A stretch of 64,000 bases of DNA, from assembly GCA_017306415.1 (NCBI GenBank), contig JAFKIL010000006.1, forward strand, positions 124,001-188,000, written 5' to 3'. Shown in pieces: positions 1 through 7,927 of the stretch. Origin of the DNA: Microbacterium sp. Its GTDB lineage: Bacteria > Actinomycetota > Actinomycetes > Actinomycetales > Microbacteriaceae. Numbering within the stretch: the stretch's first letter is position 1; each line of letters starts with the position of its first letter. The notes below the pieces were generated by a model. The model saw only the letters and a list, made by a program, of their open reading frames with translations. It was not told the DNA's origin and ran no database searches. The translations under genes were made by a program, and so were the position numbers.

Positions 1-2533
1 CGGTCGATTGTGGCTGCATGCAGAACTGGGCGTGGCCGTTCGCCGCCTCCACCAGCAGGAATCCTGAGCGAGTGGTGCCTGATTGCGCCAGGATCGCAGC
101 GACCGTCGACGGTGTGAGCGTTGCCGGAGTCACCCACGCGGAGACGCTGAACGACTGAGTCGTATCCAGGGTGTTGGGCGCTGTGGCTACTCCCGTCGTA
201 GGCGCACCCGTGGAAGGAAATGCCAGCATCGGCCCGACTCCGGGTGACACGATCGAGCCGGTCTGTGTCCGCGAGAGCGTCCCGCCGATTGTGAGGTTTT
301 CCGGCGACACGGAACCTCCGGGGATGCTCGGGATCGTTGTATCGAGGGGCGACGCGGCGTGGTACAGATCCCACGACTGGTTGAAGTAGCCGGCCTGACT
401 CTGGGCGCCGCTTCCGCCCGATGGGAACAGTTGCAATGCGGCGGAGGTCGACACATTGCCGGCCTTGTCGTACGCCGACACCCAGAGCACTGAGGTTGCA
501 TCGGTGGGGGCGACATCCAGCGACGCAGCCCCTCCGGTCGCGCAGGTAAGCCATGCTTCGCCTTGACCTGCGCCGCACGTGCGTGCTGGCGCCGGGTTGG
601 GCGCAACCGCAGCCCAGGTCACCGGCGCGGCCGCGGCCGGGCTGGTAGCCGTCCCCGTTGCGATCCACGATTCGAAGCCATAGACGTCAGGCGATGTATC
701 AGTGATGTCGACAGTCAGCGGCTGACCCACCGTGAAAGTGCTGTCGTTCGCCGTGATGGTGAGCTGGGGAAGGAGCGGTTTCGTGTTGTCAACATCGAAG
801 TAGCAGTAGCCGGAGTATGCGGACAGCAGGGTCCAGTCACCCGCAAGCACTCGCCACGCGTAACGTTGACCGTCGATGAGAACAGGCGTGGCGGGTGGCG
901 TGAACGTCTCTTTCAGCACCCCCGGCGGCTGGCCGCCGGTATTCTCCTCAAGAAGGTAAGTGGAACTGGGGACGCCGCCCGGCGCGTTGTAGATGTAGAA
1001 ATTGGCGTTCACCTGAGCGCCCGCGTCGGGGTCGGAAACGGTCGCCTGCAGCGTGAGTGGTTGAGCCGCGTTGATGACGGCGGGGTTGGCGGCCGTCCCG
1101 CATGCGCTGTCGGGCGACTGGATCTTGAGTGCAGACGGGGTGGACGGCGGGCGGTCATAATCGATGACGATGCTGGCCGACGTGCTGTAGTGGCGGCGTG
1201 AGACGTTGCTGCTGGGGTCGTGATAGGTCCACGCGAACTGTGCGTAGGTGGCTCCCGCCGTCACCTTCGACTGGACGCCGCTGGTCACGGTCCATCCGAC
1301 CGTGTTGCCTGCAACGCCCGAGCACCCGTAGTTGGGATTCAAGCTCTGCAGGATGCCGCCCCAGGGGCTCGAACCATACGACTGCTCGGTCGTCCAGCTG
1401 AAGCCGGCGGTCTTTGGCCCGTACATGTGCACGTCGATCGCGGTCGGGGAGCAGGTACCCGACCACACCTGCTGGGTATTGATCACCGCCTTGGAGACGG
1501 TCGCCCCAGCGATCGCCGGCAGTGAGAACTGGAAGAACATGTCGGACTTGTATGGCGCGCTGATGCCTACGCGCAGGTCTGTGCCGACATTCGCGTCGTA
1601 GTACGTCTGCGACGGGAAGGCTGCATCCGTGTACCAGACGTGCGTGTCGTTGGAGCCCCACTCGGGGTCAACGAACACAGGGTAGGTGGGCGTCGTGGCT
1701 TCGACTGTCTTGCCGACGTCCAGAGTCATCCCGGACGTATCGGTGGTGTGTGCCACGGGGCGAGCAGGATCATCACCGGCAGGGCCCGCAGCGGTGGCAC
1801 CGTGTGACGAGTCCCACCACAACGGGGAACCGGCAACGACGATGGAGCCGTCTGGCGCCCTGGCGGCGAGCGTGTCTGATGCTGCCGGAGCGACAGTCGC
1901 ACCCGAGATCGAGAGACGTAGCGACTGCAGACGAGGGTCCGCCGCTGCATCGTCCGTCTTGACCACGAGGACGTTCGACATCCCGGTCTCGGTCGCCGTG
2001 AGCTTGATATCGACGTCCGGTAGCACGTCGGCGTAGGTTGCGACGGCGCCCGATACCGTGGGCACGGGCAAGTTGCCATAAGGCCAGGTCTCAGTGACCC
2101 AGTCGCCGGATCTCGTCTGAACCTGATCGAGGACATCGGAATTGCCTCCGGAGAACCGCACAGGGGATGCAGAAACCCTGGGGCGGAGCATCCCGCCCGG
2201 CTGCGCCTCAAGGTTCTCATTCACATCCACCCACGTCGCGCCCTGCCGCACGCGAACGGGAAGGGTGTCCGACTCGTAGCGATACTCCCCATTAGCCAAC
2301 GCCGAGACAATCGTCTGCGGCGTGGTCTCGGAATCGATCGCCACGGGGTGGTCATAGGTCGTCGCGATTTGCGTCGCACTGGCCGCGTCCGGTGCAGTTA
2401 GAGCGTCGGGCACAGAGGGACTCGAAGGGGCCTCTATCGCTTCGGCAGGCGTCAGTGCCGCTCCCTGAACTCCGATGATGCCCGCCGCGACCACCGCGAT
2501 CACCGCAACCGATGCTGGTAGGGATCGTCTCAC
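1..2533 (-). CDS. Large secreted LamG-type surface protein, 3' end outside window (partial)
   Basis: The reading frame is open from a GTG start at 2533, 6 bases after a clear AGGAG, to the left edge, giving 844 residues without a stop. Residues 1-30 are a signal peptide (RR, then an Ala/Val/Ile-rich core ending near GVQGA). A beta-rich DNRLRE-like domain lies at about 290-450 (TDTHVWYTDAAFPSQTYYD region). Ig-like segments with DPDAG follow near 500, and a LamG/concanavalin-like domain begins near 795 (FSVSAWVTPATLTPS). Such modular proteins of actinobacteria are exported and bind or display carbohydrate or wall material; no catalytic domain is visible in this part. The C-terminus (Rhs repeats, anchor or more LamG) is not visible. 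Export is well supported; function is not known. Confidence 0.8.
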   Translation of the reverse strand, partial: MRRSLPASVAVIAVVAAGIIGVQGAALTPAEAIEAPSSPSVPDALTAPDAASATQIATTYDHPVAIDSETTPQTIVSALANGEYRYESDTLPVRVRQGATWVDVNENLEAQPGGMLRPRVSASPVRFSGGNSDVLDQVQTRSGDWVTETWPYGNLPVPTVSGAVATYADVLPDVDIKLTATETGMSNVLVVKTDDAAADPRLQSLRLSISGATVAPAASDTLAARAPDGSIVVAGSPLWWDSSHGATAAGPAGDDPARPVAHTTDTSGMTLDVGKTVEATTPTYPVFVDPEWGSNDTHVWYTDAAFPSQTYYDANVGTDLRVGISAPYKSDMFFQFSLPAIAGATVSKAVINTQQVWSGTCSPTAIDVHMYGPKTAGFSWTTEQSYGSSPWGGILQSLNPNYGCSGVAGNTVGWTVTSGVQSKVTAGATYAQFAWTYHDPSSNVSRRHYSTSASIVIDYDRPPSTPSALKIQSPDSACGTAANPAVINAAQPLTLQATVSDPDAGAQVNANFYIYNAPGGVPSSTYLLEENTGGQPPGVLKETFTPPATPVLIDGQRYAWRVLAGDWTLLSAYSGYCYFDVDNTKPLLPQLTITANDSTFTVGQPLTVDITDTSPDVYGFESWIATGTATSPAAAAPVTWAAVAPNPAPARTCGAGQGEAWLTCATGGAASLDVAPTDATSVLWVSAYDKAGNVSTSAALQLFPSGGSGAQSQAGYFNQSWDLYHAASPLDTTIPSIPGGSVSPENLTIGGTLSRTQTGSIVSPGVGPMLAFPSTGAPTTGVATAPNTLDTTQSFSVSAWVTPATLTPSTVAAILAQSGTTRSGFLLVEAANGHAQFCMQPQST

Positions 2534-2651
2534 TGCAACTCCTGACTCTGTCAAACGCGTAGCCAGAGGATAGGAATCGTTCAGGTTGCGGATCTATAGG
2601 ACCTCGGTCCTATCTTTCACGGGGGCCCTCGAGAAGACCCAGCACGCCTGG

Positions 2652-3458
2652 TCAGAGAAGGGTGCCGAGACTTGCCACGGTGTCCGTGAGCGCAGCCCCG
2701 GCAATGGCGATCGGCGCTGCGACGAGTGCGCCGATTTCGCGCGCCTGCCGCATCACGGCGACTCGACCGGTCGCGCGGAACTTTCGACTGATGTTCGTCA
2801 TATGGTTCTTGGCGGTATGAGAGGAGATCCTGAGTCGACTCGAGATCTCCTTGATAGGAACGTCCTCGAGAAGCAGTTCGAAGACTTCAACTTCGCGGCT
2901 TGTGAGGATCGCGCCGAGAACATGACGATCGATCACCTCCGCCGATGGTTTCGTCGCCAACGCGAGTTCGAGCGCGATCGCGGCCTCGCCGAGCATCTGG
3001 CCCATGAGAGCGGATGCAACGTGCACCGGATCATTCGGAAGAACGCGTAGTAGATCCCTCAGCGCGATCGGGAAGAGCAGCTCCGCCGCGGCGAACACGG
3101 CTCGCGATCCGGCGAGGCCCCTGTCGATCCTCATGTCGCTATGCAGAGCGAGATCGCCCGATGCCGAGACCGGGAAGTGATAACCGAGCGAGAGGACCGC
3201 CGCACCGACAATCGAGGCTGCCCTGCGCCGCCGCTCGGCGCATAACTCGTCCGACTGGGCAAGCTCGTTTCCGGCCGCCGATAGTGCCGCAACGTACGCG
3301 TCTGCGACGTTGGCGATGCATTGAACGAGAACAGTCGGGTCGACACCCGTCCGGTCGGACCCTGCCAGGTTCGCTTGCATCTCATCTCTCAGTGCTGAGG
3401 CCACCCGAAGCATCCAGAGCGCCGCCCTTCTCGGAAGCTGATCACCACGCGGCGACAT
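2652..3458 (-). CDS. LuxR-type transcriptional regulator
   Basis: The protein has 268 residues. The C-terminal part (about 184-243) is a typical LuxR/GerE helix-turn-helix: LTSREVEVFELLLED, then ISSRLRISSHTAKNHMTNI. The N-terminal 180 residues are mostly helical with no recognised sensor motif (no receiver aspartate pattern, no autoinducer pocket motif). It lies 118 bp upstream of, and in the same direction as, the secreted LamG protein, and is divergent from the sigma-factor operon. It could control either. The short tail after the HTH (VAAPIAIAGAAL) is hydrophobic. ATG start with AAGGCAGG upstream. Family call is firm; target is inferred. Confidence 0.85.
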   Translation of the reverse strand: MSPRGDQLPRRAALWMLRVASALRDEMQANLAGSDRTGVDPTVLVQCIANVADAYVAALSAAGNELAQSDELCAERRRRAASIVGAAVLSLGYHFPVSASGDLALHSDMRIDRGLAGSRAVFAAAELLFPIALRDLLRVLPNDPVHVASALMGQMLGEAAIALELALATKPSAEVIDRHVLGAILTSREVEVFELLLEDVPIKEISSRLRISSHTAKNHMTNISRKFRATGRVAVMRQAREIGALVAAPIAIAGAALTDTVASLGTLL

Positions 3459-3503
3459 CGCGCCTGCCTTAACCTGAGGATTGCCTCCACGCCGGATTCC
3501 TTA

Positions 3504-3526
3504 CTGAACAATCTCGAGAGATTCAG
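3504..3526. promoter_or_regulatory. Dyad in the LuxR / sigma-operon divergent promoter region
   Basis: Between the divergent starts at 3458 and 3549 there is a palindromic block: AATCTC-GA-GAGATT at 3510-3523, flanked by CTGAA (3504) and TTCAG (to 3526). It is well placed to be an operator for the LuxR regulator or part of an ECF-type promoter. No experimental consensus is matched. Confidence 0.4.
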
Positions 3527-3548
3527 GCCAGCACCGTCAGGTTTTCTG

Positions 3549-4109
3549 GTGTTCGTCAATTCTCTGTGTGGCGGGTGGTACGACGAGGAGACGACTCTGG
3601 AACGCGACGAGTTCAACGCGGTGTTCGCCGCGCACTACACCCGCGTGCTCCGTTACGTGCAGCGTCGCGTCGACGACCGTGGGGCCGCCGAAGAAATCGC
3701 CGCAGAGACGTTCCTCGTCGCCTGGTCGAAACGGGGACACGTCGAGATCACGGTCCCGTGGCTGTACGGGACCGCAGCAAACAAGATCGGCGACCATTAT
3801 CGCCGCTCGCAGCGCAAACGCGCAGCCGAGGCGGCGCTCGCGCGCCGCGCCGAAGAGGCACCGGAGGAAGTCTCACCGCTTGATCGGCTTGCTCTCACAT
3901 CCGCGATCAACGTGCTCACCGCGAAGGAACGGGAGGTCGTCATGCTCACCTACTGGGAACGGCTCCCGGCGAAACAGGTTGCGGAAGTCGTCGGCGGCAG
4001 CGAAGCATCCATCTGGGTCACCCTGACCCGCGCCCGAACCAAGATGCGCGAACACCTGCACGACTTTCCACACCCCGCGACCGAAGGCGGTGACCATGCC
4101 CTTCGATGA
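3549..4109 (+). CDS. ECF-type RNA polymerase sigma factor
   Basis: The protein has 186 residues. Region 2 lies at about 20-90 (FNAVFAAHYTRVLRYVQRRV, then EEIAAETFLVAW) and region 4 at about 112-165 (LTAKEREVVMLTYWERLPAKQVAEV, then TRARTKMREHL). It directs RNA polymerase to a dedicated promoter set. The annotated start is GTG at 3549 with no good ribosome site; a CTG at 3597 follows GAGGAG with ideal spacing and would give the usual short N-terminus before DEFNAVF, so the true start is uncertain. Its 3' end overlaps the next gene by 14 bp, which argues for translational coupling to a membrane partner that may act as its anti-sigma factor. Divergent from the LuxR gene. Confidence 0.88.
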   Translation: MFVNSLCGGWYDEETTLERDEFNAVFAAHYTRVLRYVQRRVDDRGAAEEIAAETFLVAWSKRGHVEITVPWLYGTAANKIGDHYRRSQRKRAAEAALARRAEEAPEEVSPLDRLALTSAINVLTAKEREVVMLTYWERLPAKQVAEVVGGSEASIWVTLTRARTKMREHLHDFPHPATEGGDHALR

Positions 4110-5100
4110 TGACGACCTCGACGCTCTCCTTCAACGCGGGGACCCCGCCCACACCCGGCTGGACGCTCCACTGACGATGGCGCAGCTGGCAGCCCGTGAC
4201 CGAATCACTGCGACCGACACGACCGCGGTCCGACGTCACCCCCGACGGCCTCTCTTGTGGGGGATCCTCGTGCCGGTGACGGCGATCGCCGTCGTCGCCC
4301 TGTTCGTCATCACCAACATGACCGCCGCGCCACGCGCATCAGCGCTCACCCCTCCACCGTTGACTTTCACCGCTACCGGACAGACCCCCAAGGACGTGCT
4401 CACGATGGCAGAACACACCCTGACCCGATCCCCCTCGCCGACCTCCGCCGTCCGATACTCACAGTCAACCGGCTGGTACGCGCAGCTCGCCGCGAACGAG
4501 AACAACGAGATCACCTCGGCCACCATCGCCCCGCAGATCACCACGCTGGAGTGGGCGGCCGACCTCTCCGGTCACCTACGTGTCATCGCAGGCACCCCGT
4601 ACTGGGCGGATGGCGCCACCAACGCGATCCCCGCCCGCACGGCCCCCACACCGGGCACTGTGATCCTCGACACCACCTTCACCGCCGGCGGCGTCACCGC
4701 CCCCACCACCAACCCTCCCGGCGAAAGCGTCGAAGAGATGAGGACGTGGCTGACCGAGTTCGGCCTGCCTTCCGGTGCGGACGCGGCGGATCTGATCGGC
4801 ACCATCAACCAGGTCCTCAGCTACTGGACACTCACCAACGAACAGCACGCCCTGCTGCTGCAGATCCTCTTGGACCGCGACGACATCACCGTCCTCGGCA
4901 TGGGCAAGGACCGGGCCGGCAGACCCGTGACCGGGATCGCCGCGGACTCGCACCGCTCCCCCGGATCCCGGGAACTGTTGCTGATCAGCGCCAGCACCGG
5001 CCGGATCATCGCGAACGAGACTATGCGCACCACGAAAGCCGGCGCCCTCCCCGCAGGCTCTGTCACCTCCTACACCCTCTGGGGACTCCCGAAACAATGA
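4096..5100 (+). CDS. Single-pass membrane partner of the sigma factor (CU044_5270-like)
   Basis: The protein has 334 residues from ATG 4096, preferred over GTG 4090 because GAAGG lies 8 bases before it. An acidic N-terminus (DDDDLDALLQRGDPAH) of about 50 cytoplasmic residues is followed by one membrane segment at about 53-73 (LLWGILVPVTAIAVVALFVI) and a roughly 260-residue exported domain. This resembles the actinobacterial CU044_5270 family, regularly encoded next to ECF sigma factors, where an anti-sigma or signal-sensing role is suspected. The gene overlaps the sigma gene upstream by 14 bp and the next gene by ATGA, so the three are one operon. No zinc-binding HxxxCxxC anti-sigma motif is seen, so an anti-sigma role is inference from context. 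Confidence 0.75.
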   Translation: MPFDDDDLDALLQRGDPAHTRLDAPLTMAQLAARDRITATDTTAVRRHPRRPLLWGILVPVTAIAVVALFVITNMTAAPRASALTPPPLTFTATGQTPKDVLTMAEHTLTRSPSPTSAVRYSQSTGWYAQLAANENNEITSATIAPQITTLEWAADLSGHLRVIAGTPYWADGATNAIPARTAPTPGTVILDTTFTAGGVTAPTTNPPGESVEEMRTWLTEFGLPSGADAADLIGTINQVLSYWTLTNEQHALLLQILLDRDDITVLGMGKDRAGRPVTGIAADSHRSPGSRELLLISASTGRIIANETMRTTKAGALPAGSVTSYTLWGLPKQ

Positions 5101-5552
5101 GAATCCGCTCCGCAATCGCTGTCATCGCCGCGACAATCGCGCTCACCCTCGCTCCCGTCGCCGCCCACGCCGACACCGTCGACCCGCAGATCACCGCCGC
5201 TCTCAAAGCGCTCCCCGGTGGCGAGATCATCGACGACCACACGGCGTACTGGCCCGACCTGACCATGACCCTCACCGTCGTCAACCCACTCCTTCGCGAC
5301 GCGATCGGCGGGTGCCCGAACGGAAGCGTCTGCGCATTCGTGAACGCCACCCCGTCCGGCACCAAACTGTCCTGGACCAGCTGCAGCACCTTCTCCACCA
5401 CCGTCATCCCCGGCGGCGTCGTGCGATCCATCGCCGACGCCAGATCCACAGGATCACTGCAAGCCCGCAACGGCACCACGGTCGTCGCGACGGCCACCGC
5501 CCAAAGCTGGAACACCGTCACCGCGGCCACCGACAATGTGAAGTGCAGCTGA
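5097..5552 (+). CDS. Small secreted protein, peptidase-inhibitor I36-like
   Basis: The protein has 151 residues and starts by ATGA overlap with the membrane-protein gene. Residues 1-25 are a signal peptide ending AHA. The mature protein has four cysteines (73, 79, 96, 150), enough for two disulfides, in the pattern CPNGSVCAF, SWTSC, IADARSTGS, TDNVKC. The order cysteine pair / aromatic / SIADA / terminal cysteine resembles the I36 (SMI-type) metalloprotease-inhibitor family or a related beta-gamma-crystallin-like fold; the match is by eye and moderate. Coupling to the sigma operon suggests an envelope-stress-linked secreted protein. A broken second copy lies about 380 bp downstream. Confidence 0.6.
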   Translation: MRIRSAIAVIAATIALTLAPVAAHADTVDPQITAALKALPGGEIIDDHTAYWPDLTMTLTVVNPLLRDAIGGCPNGSVCAFVNATPSGTKLSWTSCSTFSTTVIPGGVVRSIADARSTGSLQARNGTTVVATATAQSWNTVTAATDNVKCS

Positions 5553-5560
5553 CCGGCAGC

Positions 5561-5576
5561 AGCCGCCCCGGCGGCT
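5561..5576 (+). terminator. Short GC hairpin after the sigma operon
   Basis: AGCCGCC-CC-GGCGGCT lies 8 bp after the stop of the secreted protein. The stem is perfect but no T-run follows, so it is only a possible terminator. Confidence 0.35.
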
Positions 5577-5703
5577 AACAGGACAGAGCCGGACATCGAG
5601 CTGTAAGGAACGTCGCGGAGCGGCAACTAGTGAGATAGAGGCGCACCGGTACTGCAACCCGCGGCGCGCCATCGCAACCCGATGCGACCGAAGGAATCAG
5701 CTC

Positions 5704-5871
5704 ATGAAGGTTTCCGCGTATCACTCGTCCAACCCGTCCGACCCGGACGTGTACCACGACCACGACAACTGCCCGACGGGCAAGCAGATCCCGGCACACA
5801 ACCGCGTGCCGGGCACCGGCGACTACCGCCGCTGCAAGCAGTGCACCGACCTCGGATCGTCGACCCGATAG
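5704..5871 (+). CDS. Small Cys/His-containing protein, 55 aa
   Basis: ATG 5704 follows GAAGGA at good distance and a TAG stop ends the frame at 5871. The product is hydrophilic (SSNPSDPDVYHDHDNCP at the start, then GTGDYRRCKQC), with one Cys near 24 and a CxxC pair near the C-terminus plus several His. This resembles short proteins common in Microbacteriaceae that look like minimal zinc-binding folds. No enzymatic motif. Function unknown. The high Asp/His/Cys content and typical codon use make a real gene likely. Confidence 0.6.
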   Translation: MKVSAYHSSNPSDPDVYHDHDNCPTGKQIPAHNRVPGTGDYRRCKQCTDLGSSTR

Positions 5872-5929
5872 GAATTGCTCTTCTCATCAACCGAATTGGC
5901 GAGGGGCGCGCCAGGATGACTCCCGTCCC

Positions 5930-6190
5930 CAACCCGTGTCGCGCGACGGCGTCGACTCATGCTCGAACGCCAGCGTCTGCGCATACTCATCCACGACGAC
6001 AATGGGATCAAAACCGTCCTGGCCCTCTCTACAGCACGTTCTCGACAACCATCGTTCCCGGCGGAGTGCGCTCGATCGCCGATGCCCGTTCGACCGGGAG
6101 CCTCTCAGCCTGCAATGGAACCACCGTCGTCGCGACCGAGTCCGCTCAGAGCCGGAACACGGTGACCGGAACCACAGACAACGTGAGCGG
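5930..6190 (+). pseudogene. Frameshifted, truncated copy of the I36-like secreted protein
   Basis: One frame (about 5936-6030) reads CSNASVCAYSSTTTMGSKPSW, matching CPNGSVCAFVNATPSGTKLSW of the intact gene. Another frame (about 6030-6190) reads YSTFSTTIVPGGVRSIADA and then NGTTVVATESAQSRNTVTG, matching STFSTTVIPGGVVRSIADA and NGTTVVATATAQSWNTVTA. The two halves lie in different frames with the shift near 6030. The signal peptide and first half are missing and the terminal Cys motif is replaced. This is a decayed tandem duplicate of the gene at 5097-5552. Confidence 0.8.
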
Positions 6191-6247
6191 AGCTCACGCG
6201 CATGTCGGCGATTTGAAAGGAATCGCTCACCACGGCAACTCAATGTG

Positions 6248-6283
6248 TAGGGAGCGCACTTCCGGGGGGCGGTGCGCTCCCTA
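6248..6283. terminator. Rho-independent-like hairpin, 12-bp stem
   Basis: TAGGGAGCGCAC (6248-6259) and GTGCGCTCCCTA (6272-6283) form a perfect 12-bp stem with a 12-base loop, between the decayed I36 copy and the Ltp gene. A second small hairpin, CGTGAGC-GGA-GCTCACG, lies at 6182-6198. Confidence 0.6.
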
Positions 6284-6318
6284 GAACCCGAACGCCCCCT
6301 GCATCTCAGGAGACGCCC

Positions 6319-7176
6319 ATGAGCGACGACACCGCTTACCCGGCGGGGTGGTATCCGGACGTTAACGTGCCCGGCACCGACCGCTACTACGACGGCAGCG
6401 CCTGGACCGCTCGCACGCGCCCCACACTCCCGGCCGCGCCACTCCCAGCTGCCACGAGCCAGACGTTCGCCGCGAGGACGACCGCGACCAAGCGCCGCTG
6501 GTATGTGCGAAAGGCCATCGTCATCCCGGTCGCCGTTGTCGTGGGAATCTTTGCGATATCGGGGATCGCCGCAGCCATTAACGGCCCAGGAAGCGGGTCG
6601 GCTCCGAACAGCGACGAGCCGGCAGCTGCTGCGCAGTCCGACGAACCGACACGAACACCCGTGATGGCAACCGTGCCCAACGTGGTAGGGAAGAGCGGCG
6701 CCGACGCGATCGCCGCGTTGGAGCTCGCGCACCTGAAGGCCGACACCGGCTCAGGCGACCTCACAATGCCGGTCACCGCGCAGGATGTGGCTGCCGCCTC
6801 GCAAGTGGAAGAGGGCTCTGTCGTGAGGCTGACCCTTCAGGCTAAGCCCGTGTACACGGTCGCTCAAGAGTCCGCTATACGGTCGGCAACCTCCTACCTC
6901 TCACTCAAAGGTTTCTCGCGCGCCGGACTTCTCGAGCAACTGACGAGCGCCTACGGCGAGGGATTTGCTCCGGCCGACGCTGAATTCGCCGTCGCTGAGA
7001 TCGAGAAGGCACACCAGGTTGACTGGAACGAGGAGGCCGTCGAGTCGGCGAAGTCGTATCTGGAGCTGAAGGGCTTCTCGCGCCAAGGCCTGTTCGAGCA
7101 GCTGACCAGCGCATATGGAGAGCAGTTCACAGCGGCGCAGGCCAATTACGCCCTCGACAAGGTCGGCCTCCGCTGA
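6319..7176 (+). CDS. DUF2510 / Ltp-repeat membrane protein
   Basis: The protein has 285 residues. A DUF2510 motif lies at 7-35 (PAGWYPDV, then DRYYDGSAWT). A membrane segment lies at about 62-84 (VIPVAVVVGIFAISGIAAA), and a PASTA-like stretch at about 115-165 (ATVPNVVGKSGADAIAALE). Two Ltp repeats follow at about 188-231 and 240-283 (SYLSLKGFSRAGLLEQLTSAYG and SYLELKGFSRQGLFEQLTSAYG). Ltp repeats are known from host surface proteins and from a streptococcal phage protein that blocks DNA injection by other phages. There is no lipobox Cys, so anchoring is by the helix. ATG start after AGGAGA. Probable surface or wall-associated protein; phage exclusion is only a possibility. Confidence 0.8.
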   Translation: MSDDTAYPAGWYPDVNVPGTDRYYDGSAWTARTRPTLPAAPLPAATSQTFAARTTATKRRWYVRKAIVIPVAVVVGIFAISGIAAAINGPGSGSAPNSDEPAAAAQSDEPTRTPVMATVPNVVGKSGADAIAALELAHLKADTGSGDLTMPVTAQDVAAASQVEEGSVVRLTLQAKPVYTVAQESAIRSATSYLSLKGFSRAGLLEQLTSAYGEGFAPADAEFAVAEIEKAHQVDWNEEAVESAKSYLELKGFSRQGLFEQLTSAYGEQFTAAQANYALDKVGLR

Positions 7177-7289
7177 GCGGCAATCCGCGATCCAGGCTCC
7201 GGTAGCGCTCCGGCGACAGGTCTGACGCTCATTCGTGGGCGACGCGCTCGCGAAGCTCGAAACCATACTCAATGAAGAGAGGCTCTCTA

Positions 7290-7574
7290 GTGGCCACCTA
7301 CACCGTGACTAAGGTCCGCAAGGAGCGATCAGCTGACGGATCACATCGCCATATCGAGGGAGTGATCACGGACTCAGGCGTGCACTACACACGGGCCGAA
7401 GTCGTGAACAGCATCAACGCAGGACATGTGTGGCGAACCAGCAACCTGGGGCGCACGGCCACTATCGTCCCCATGTCGTACTGCCCGAGTTCGACCTGTC
7501 TCGCCAAGCCTTACATCCGGACGAATGCTGACGGCACGACCTCCGACAACTTGGAAAACCTCCCCGAAGGCTAG
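7290..7574 (+). CDS. DUF3892 domain protein
   Basis: From the GTG at 7290 the product is a 94-residue protein beginning MATYTVTKVRKER, with GSHRHIEGVITDSGVHYTR in the middle, CPSSTCL further on, and ending NLENLPEG. This is the DUF3892 pattern, a small protein of unknown function in bacteria. An upstream ATG at 7272 would add six residues, but AAGAGAGG sits 7 bases before the GTG and homologues start at MATYTVTK, so the GTG is preferred. Two Cys near the C-terminal third may bind metal. No membrane or signal segment. Stands alone, with no obvious operon partner. Confidence 0.75.
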   Translation: MATYTVTKVRKERSADGSHRHIEGVITDSGVHYTRAEVVNSINAGHVWRTSNLGRTATIVPMSYCPSSTCLAKPYIRTNADGTTSDNLENLPEG

Positions 7575-7867
7575 GAACTCGTTGCGGTGCCACGCTGAGG
7601 CGCCCGCGCAAGTCTCGACACCTTCGACACACTGCCCCGACGCGTGTCGCCACCAACGGTGAAGAGGTTCGTTGCAAAAAAATGCCCGACGAAGACGAGA
7701 CTTCGGTGCGAGCCGACTCGGGCCGCGGATGACGGGACTCCACCGTTGTGAGCGCGCATAAGAGTGAAGTGCCCCGATCGGCACTCGAGCGCACAAGACG
7801 CGCCCCGAATACGCGAACGAACCGGATACCCGCGGTCGAATAAGCCGCCGACCAGGGACTTTCTTTG
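7575..7867. other. Non-coding stretch between DUF3892 gene and tRNA fragment
   Basis: No frame with a ribosome site and family resemblance, no strong hairpin and no repeat was seen. If the tRNA fragment is an attachment site, this is the original chromosomal flank. Confidence 0.5.
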
Positions 7868-7927
7868 CGGAGACGGAGGGATTTGAACCCTCGGACCCCG
7901 TGAGGGGTCTCCACCTTAGCAGGGTAA
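7868..7927 (-). tRNA. 3' half of tRNA-Ser(GCU), 5' half absent (probable att site)
   Basis: Read on the minus strand: anticodon loop CTGCTAA (7922-7916, anticodon GCT), 3' anticodon-stem strand GGTGG (7915-7911), class II variable arm GACCCC-TCAC-GGGGTC (7909-7894), T arm GAGGGTTCAAATCCCTC (7892-7876), acceptor strand CGTCTCC (7875-7869) and discriminator G. The 5' acceptor strand GGAGACG and a D arm are not found upstream. TTACC before the loop pairs only partly (two G-U wobbles) with GGTGG. The fragment therefore begins near the anticodon stem, as left by integrases that use the 3' half of a tRNA gene as core site. Confidence 0.8.

Noticed and set aside
4257-5552. Long plus-strand frame of about 430 codons across the membrane-protein gene
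   Set aside because: Its first part is an Arg/His/Pro-rich shadow of the membrane protein; only the last 151 codons from 5097 are the real secreted-protein gene.
7868-7927. Complete functional tRNA-Ser gene
   Set aside because: The 5' acceptor strand and D arm are missing, so it cannot fold as a whole tRNA.
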